Origin: TMP-86 sp039807285
GTDB lineage: Bacteria; Pseudomonadota; Gammaproteobacteria; Steroidobacterales; Steroidobacteraceae
Assembly (NCBI GenBank): GCA_044226785.1
Contig: JBGAGK010000007.1
Span: 62,001 to 126,000, forward strand
Direction of reading: 5' to 3'
Length of the DNA stretch: 64,000 nt
In this document: in pieces, positions 61,202 to 64,000 of the stretch
How positions within the stretch are numbered: the first letter of the stretch is position 1
Layout of the letters: each line of letters opens with the position of its first letter
Position numbers and translations under genes: made by a program
The notes under the pieces: generated by a model
Seen by the model: only the letters and a program-made list of their open reading frames with translations
The model's database searches: none
Told to the model about the DNA's origin: nothing

Positions 61202-62374
61202 TTACTTGAAGGATGCAATCCGTCCGGCAATCTCCGTCCAATCGACCGGCCCGGTCATGTGGCACCAGGACAAACGGACAGCTCCGGCGAGGGCGTCTCC
61301 GGGCAGGTCCATCGCCTGGAGCACATGGCTCGGCTCGTAACTCTGCGACGTGCAGGCTGATCCGTTCGAGACGGACGCGATGTCCTTGAGCGCCACAATC
61401 AGCGCTTCGGAGTCGATTCCATCCACAGAAAAGTTCAGGACATGCGGCAGTGCGAGCGCCGGATCGCCGTGCAGTCGCGCCCCTACGGGTTCGAGAGCCG
61501 CGAGCGCTTCCTGGCGGATTGCCTCGCATCGTCTGCGGCGGGCGTCCGCATCTTTCAGGGCGATCTTGGCGGCAAGACCGAATCCGACGATCAGCGGGAC
61601 CGGCAGGGTTCCGGGACGCAGTCCGCGTTCCTGCCCGCCGCCATAGACAAGAGGCTGGAGCGGGGGACGCACGAAGCCGCGCTTGCGCAGGACGAGCGCG
61701 CCTACGCCCAGCGGGCCATAGACCTTGTGTGAACTCACGCTGATGAGGTCGATCCGGGGATCGCGCAGCCTCTCTATGTCCTTACCGAATCCCTGCGCCG
61801 CATCGACGTGGAAATACGCCTCGTGATCCTTGAGCGCCGAAGCGATCTCCGTCAGCGGCTGCCGGACCCCCGTCTCGTTGTTCACATGCATGACCGAGAC
61901 GAGCAGCGTATCGGGGCGAAGCGCGACCCGGATGTCGGCGGCGCGCACCGCTCCCGAAGCGTCCGGCTTGACCAGCGTGACCGAGATGCCGCGCCGTGCG
62001 AGAACATCGAGCGGTTCGAGGACCGCCTTGTGCTCGATGGCCGTGGAAATGACGTGCTTGCGCCCGGTCTTCTCCGCGTGGCTGGCGAGTCCGAGCAGGG
62101 CCAGGTTATTGCTCTCCGTTGCGCCGCTCGTAAAGACCACGTCATCCCCGGACGCACCCACAACAGCGGCGATTTCCTCGCGGGCCGCGATCACTGCCCG
62201 CTTGGCGCGTAGACCGTATTCGTGCGTGCGGCTCCCGGCGTTCCCGATCTCCTCAGTGAACCACCGCGCCACCGCCTTCTGAACCGCAGGCTCCATCGGA
62301 GCGGTGGCGTTGCAGTCGAGATAGACGGAGGTTGCCTCGTTCTGTATGTTTGTAGATGCAAACGTACGTTTCAT
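61202..62374 (-). CDS. dndA: Cysteine desulfurase DndA
   Basis: A 390-residue IscS-type PLP enzyme that takes sulfur from cysteine for phosphorothioation. Motifs: VYLDCNATAPMEPAV at the N-terminus, VVFTSGATESNNLALLGL, AIEHKAVLEPLDVL, HVDAAQGFGKDIERL, the PLP lysine in VSSHKVYGPLGVGALVL, and the catalytic cysteine in SVSNGSACTSQSYEPSHVL. ATG 62374 is the nearest standard start; no good ribosome site is visible. It is divergent from dndB, which supports a Dnd role rather than general Fe-S assembly. Confidence 0.85.
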   Translation of the reverse strand: MKRTFASTNIQNEATSVYLDCNATAPMEPAVQKAVARWFTEEIGNAGSRTHEYGLRAKRAVIAAREEIAAVVGASGDDVVFTSGATESNNLALLGLASHAEKTGRKHVISTAIEHKAVLEPLDVLARRGISVTLVKPDASGAVRAADIRVALRPDTLLVSVMHVNNETGVRQPLTEIASALKDHEAYFHVDAAQGFGKDIERLRDPRIDLISVSSHKVYGPLGVGALVLRKRGFVRPPLQPLVYGGGQERGLRPGTLPVPLIVGFGLAAKIALKDADARRRRCEAIRQEALAALEPVGARLHGDPALALPHVLNFSVDGIDSEALIVALKDIASVSNGSACTSQSYEPSHVLQAMDLPGDALAGAVRLSWCHMTGPVDWTEIAGRIASFK

Positions 62375-62405
62375 GTTTGACAAACAATCGCCTATGTGTT
62401 TGAGT
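62348..62405. promoter_or_regulatory. Palindrome cluster in dndA-dndB divergent region
   Basis: Three dyads follow one another: GTTTG-TAGATG-CAAAC (62348-62363), AACGTACGTT (62361-62370) and TGTTTG-A-CAAACA (62374-62386). A consensus -35 hexamer TTGACA (62377-62382) for dndB lies inside the third, with a weak -10 near 62400. A repressor bound to GTTTG/CAAAC half-sites would block dndB transcription and, because the first two lie just inside dndA, also dndA (inference). Confidence 0.4.
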
Positions 62406-62446
62406 CAGTTTTATGTAACCACGGCCTGTCGAGCAAGGAAATTCTA

Positions 62447-63547
62447 ATGGATGCAGGCGAATACAGATTTCCTGCGATACGAGGCATTCAAGCCCAGCGC
62501 GAATATTACGTCTCCATGTGCCCGCTCCGTGTGCTTCCGAAGCTCTTTCTCTTCGATGAAGAGGGATTGGTTCCCGAGTTACGGGCGCAGCGCCAACTCA
62601 ACAAGGCACGTGTTCCCGACCTCAGCCGCTACATCACCGAGAATCTGGATAACTACGTCTTCTCCGCCATTACCGTTTCCGTTGATGCCGACGTGACGTT
62701 CGAGAAGATGGCGAGTGAGAACGGGGTGGAGCGGATGGGGCTCTTGCGCATCCCTCTGACCGCCCGGTTCATCATCAATGACGGGCAGCACCGCCGCGCC
62801 GCCATCGACATGGCTCTGCGCGAACGACCGGAGCTGGGCGACGAGACCATCGCCGTCGTCTTCTTTCTCGATCACGGGCTCGAACGCTGTCAGCAGATGT
62901 TCGCCGACCTCAACCGCTATGCGATCCGCCCTTCCAAGTCACTCGGCATCCTGTACGACTACCGCGACGAGACGGCGAAGCTCGCCAAGGAGCTGATCGC
63001 GCGCTCACCCGTATTCCGCGACGTGGTCGAACTGGAGAAAACCAATCTCGCACCGCGTTCCAAGAAGCTATTCACGCTCAGCGCGCTCTACCACGCCACC
63101 GAAGACCTCCTGGATTCGGACGATGAGCAGAACCCGGAGAACGCCGCGCAGCTTGCGCTTGCGTTCTGGGAAGAGACCGCCAAGCACATGAAGGAATGGG
63201 GACAAGTGCGGGACGGTAAACTGGCCGCAGGCGAAGTCAGAACCAACTACATCCATTCGCACGGCGTCGTCCTCCAGGCGCTTGGGCGGGCCGGACAGAC
63301 GCTCATCAAGCGATATCCGAAGTTCTGGTCCAAGAAGCTCGCCGCGCTGGACGACATAGACTGGCGGCGGACCAACGGGTCCTTGTGGGAGGGGCGCGCC
63401 ATGATCGGCGGCAACGTCTCGAAGACCCACCAAAGCACAATCCTTACGGCCAATGTCATCAAGAAGAAGCTCGGCCTTGATCTGACGGCGGAAGAAGAGA
63501 AATTCGAGAAGGCATATCGAGGGGGCAATGGCTCGAAACGGCACTAG
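62447..63547 (+). CDS. dndB: DndB (DGQHR-domain phosphorothioation regulator)
   Basis: A 366-residue DndB. ATG 62447 follows AAGGAAA by 5 bases; the frame upstream includes promoter sequence. The hallmark DGQHR motif is residues 112-116 in RFIINDGQHRRAAIDMAL. Other family stretches are FPAIRGIQAQREYYVSMCPL and FADLNRYAIRPSKSLGILYD. In other systems DndB tunes modification and represses the operon (family knowledge). It overlaps dndC by 20 bases. Confidence 0.92.
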   Translation: MDAGEYRFPAIRGIQAQREYYVSMCPLRVLPKLFLFDEEGLVPELRAQRQLNKARVPDLSRYITENLDNYVFSAITVSVDADVTFEKMASENGVERMGLLRIPLTARFIINDGQHRRAAIDMALRERPELGDETIAVVFFLDHGLERCQQMFADLNRYAIRPSKSLGILYDYRDETAKLAKELIARSPVFRDVVELEKTNLAPRSKKLFTLSALYHATEDLLDSDDEQNPENAAQLALAFWEETAKHMKEWGQVRDGKLAAGEVRTNYIHSHGVVLQALGRAGQTLIKRYPKFWSKKLAALDDIDWRRTNGSLWEGRAMIGGNVSKTHQSTILTANVIKKKLGLDLTAEEEKFEKAYRGGNGSKRH

Positions 63548-64000
63548 CAAAGGCACGCCTTCGGCGTTCGCAGAATCCGGAATCAAGACCGTCATCGCGG
63601 ATCTCAAGACTGAGATCGCGACGCTCTACAGTTCGGATCAAACGCCGTGGGTAATCGGCTATAGCGGCGGCAAGGATTCAACGGCGACGTTGCAGCTTGT
63701 CTGGCTTGCGCTCGCCGACATTCCGATCGAGAAGCGGACCAAGCCCGTCTACGTCATCAGCACCGATACGCTGGTTGAGAATCCCATCGTCGCGCTGTGG
63801 GTCTCGAAGTCGCTTGCCAAGATGGGCGAACAGGCCGCGCGCCAGCACTTGCCCCTGACCGCGCACCGCCTGACGCCTCAACCCGAAAACACATTCTGGG
63901 TGAATCTGATCGGGCGCGGCTACCCCGCGCCGCGCCCGAAGTTCCGCTGGTGCACGGAGCGCCTCAAGATCATGCCGTCAACACACTTCATCAATACGGT
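63528..64000 (+). CDS. dndC: DndC phosphorothioation sulfurtransferase (3' end beyond window)
   Basis: The first 157 residues of a PAPS reductase-like ATP pyrophosphatase. The PP-loop SGGKDST is residues 46-52 in PWVIGYSGGKDSTATLQLVW. YVISTDTLVENPIVALWV and KFRWCTERLKIMP (first Fe-S cysteine) also match DndC. It activates and transfers sulfur to the DNA backbone together with DndD and DndE. ATG 63528 lies inside the dndB end, with GAGGGGG only 2 bases away, so spacing is short. dndD and dndE, if present, would follow outside the window. Confidence 0.92.
   Translation, partial: MARNGTSKGTPSAFAESGIKTVIADLKTEIATLYSSDQTPWVIGYSGGKDSTATLQLVWLALADIPIEKRTKPVYVISTDTLVENPIVALWVSKSLAKMGEQAARQHLPLTAHRLTPQPENTFWVNLIGRGYPAPRPKFRWCTERLKIMPSTHFINT

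Noticed and set aside
1..64000. CRISPR array
   Set aside because: No regularly spaced repeats of 25-40 bases seen; the only tandem repeat is the 15-base unit at 24509.

Overview
The window is high-GC chromosomal DNA from a proteobacterium. Three TonB-dependent receptors, a cobalamin riboswitch in front of a BtuB-type receptor, a CzcA-type RND efflux system and a tetrahydrofolate-linked sarcosine oxidase operon suggest a free-living gammaproteobacterium (inference; no rRNA or other taxonomic marker is present). No rRNA, tRNA, CRISPR array or replication origin was recognised.

Bases 1-28,000 are ordinary, tightly packed metabolic and envelope genes. They include a sugar (sorbosone-type) dehydrogenase end, a Cys/Met PLP enzyme, an M20 amidohydrolase, a class A beta-lactamase-like protein and two divergent acyl-CoA ligases separated by a perfect 17-bp dyad. 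These are followed by a His-tailed secreted protein, a sterol-desaturase-type hydroxylase, and an efflux operon (response regulator, kinase, outer-membrane factor, adaptor, RND pump). Next come the B12 riboswitch and btuB, a winged-helix regulator divergent from a beta-propeller lipoprotein, an amino-acid permease, and an OmpA-type protein with a secreted partner.

Bases 28,000-43,400 hold two further TonB-dependent receptors, a 2OG-Fe(II) oxygenase and a minus-strand operon soxB-soxD-soxA-soxG-dimethylglycine dehydrogenase-MttB-like methyltransferase. This operon should strip methyl groups stepwise from glycine betaine, dimethylglycine or sarcosine. A LysR regulator lies just upstream.

Bases 43,400-50,600 are a worn accessory zone. 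It contains a ParE-like toxin next to a ParD antitoxin broken by a stop codon, a redox operon (FMN reductase, AhpD-like, pirin), a Fic pseudogene with an internal deletion, and an intact Doc toxin with a small antitoxin. An AlpA-like relic, an AbiEi/AbiEii pair and about 800 bases without a supportable gene complete it.

Bases 50,600-64,000 are a DNA phosphorothioation (Dnd) defence island. On the minus strand a compact five-gene operon encodes a PLD-DEAD/DEAH helicase, a 60-residue protein, an SMC/DndD-like ATPase, a Dnd-associated protein 4-like protein and, last, an unusual protein that joins an RNA polymerase alpha C-terminal domain to a sigma-70 region 4 and winged-helix-like modules. On the right, dndA diverges from dndB-dndC across a palindrome-rich intergenic region; dndC runs off the window. 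Between the two halves lie a 57-residue zinc-ribbon protein, a Dnd-associated methyltransferase cut by an IS256-family element, and scrambled fragments of an integrative conjugative element (DUF4400-like, VWA/CobT-like, TraD) joined to a frameshifted second copy of the PLD-helicase N-terminus. The likely logic is that DndA-B-C (with D/E possibly beyond the edge) place sulfur in the DNA backbone and the minus-strand operon acts on unmodified DNA. The polymerase-like fusion is the most novel component.
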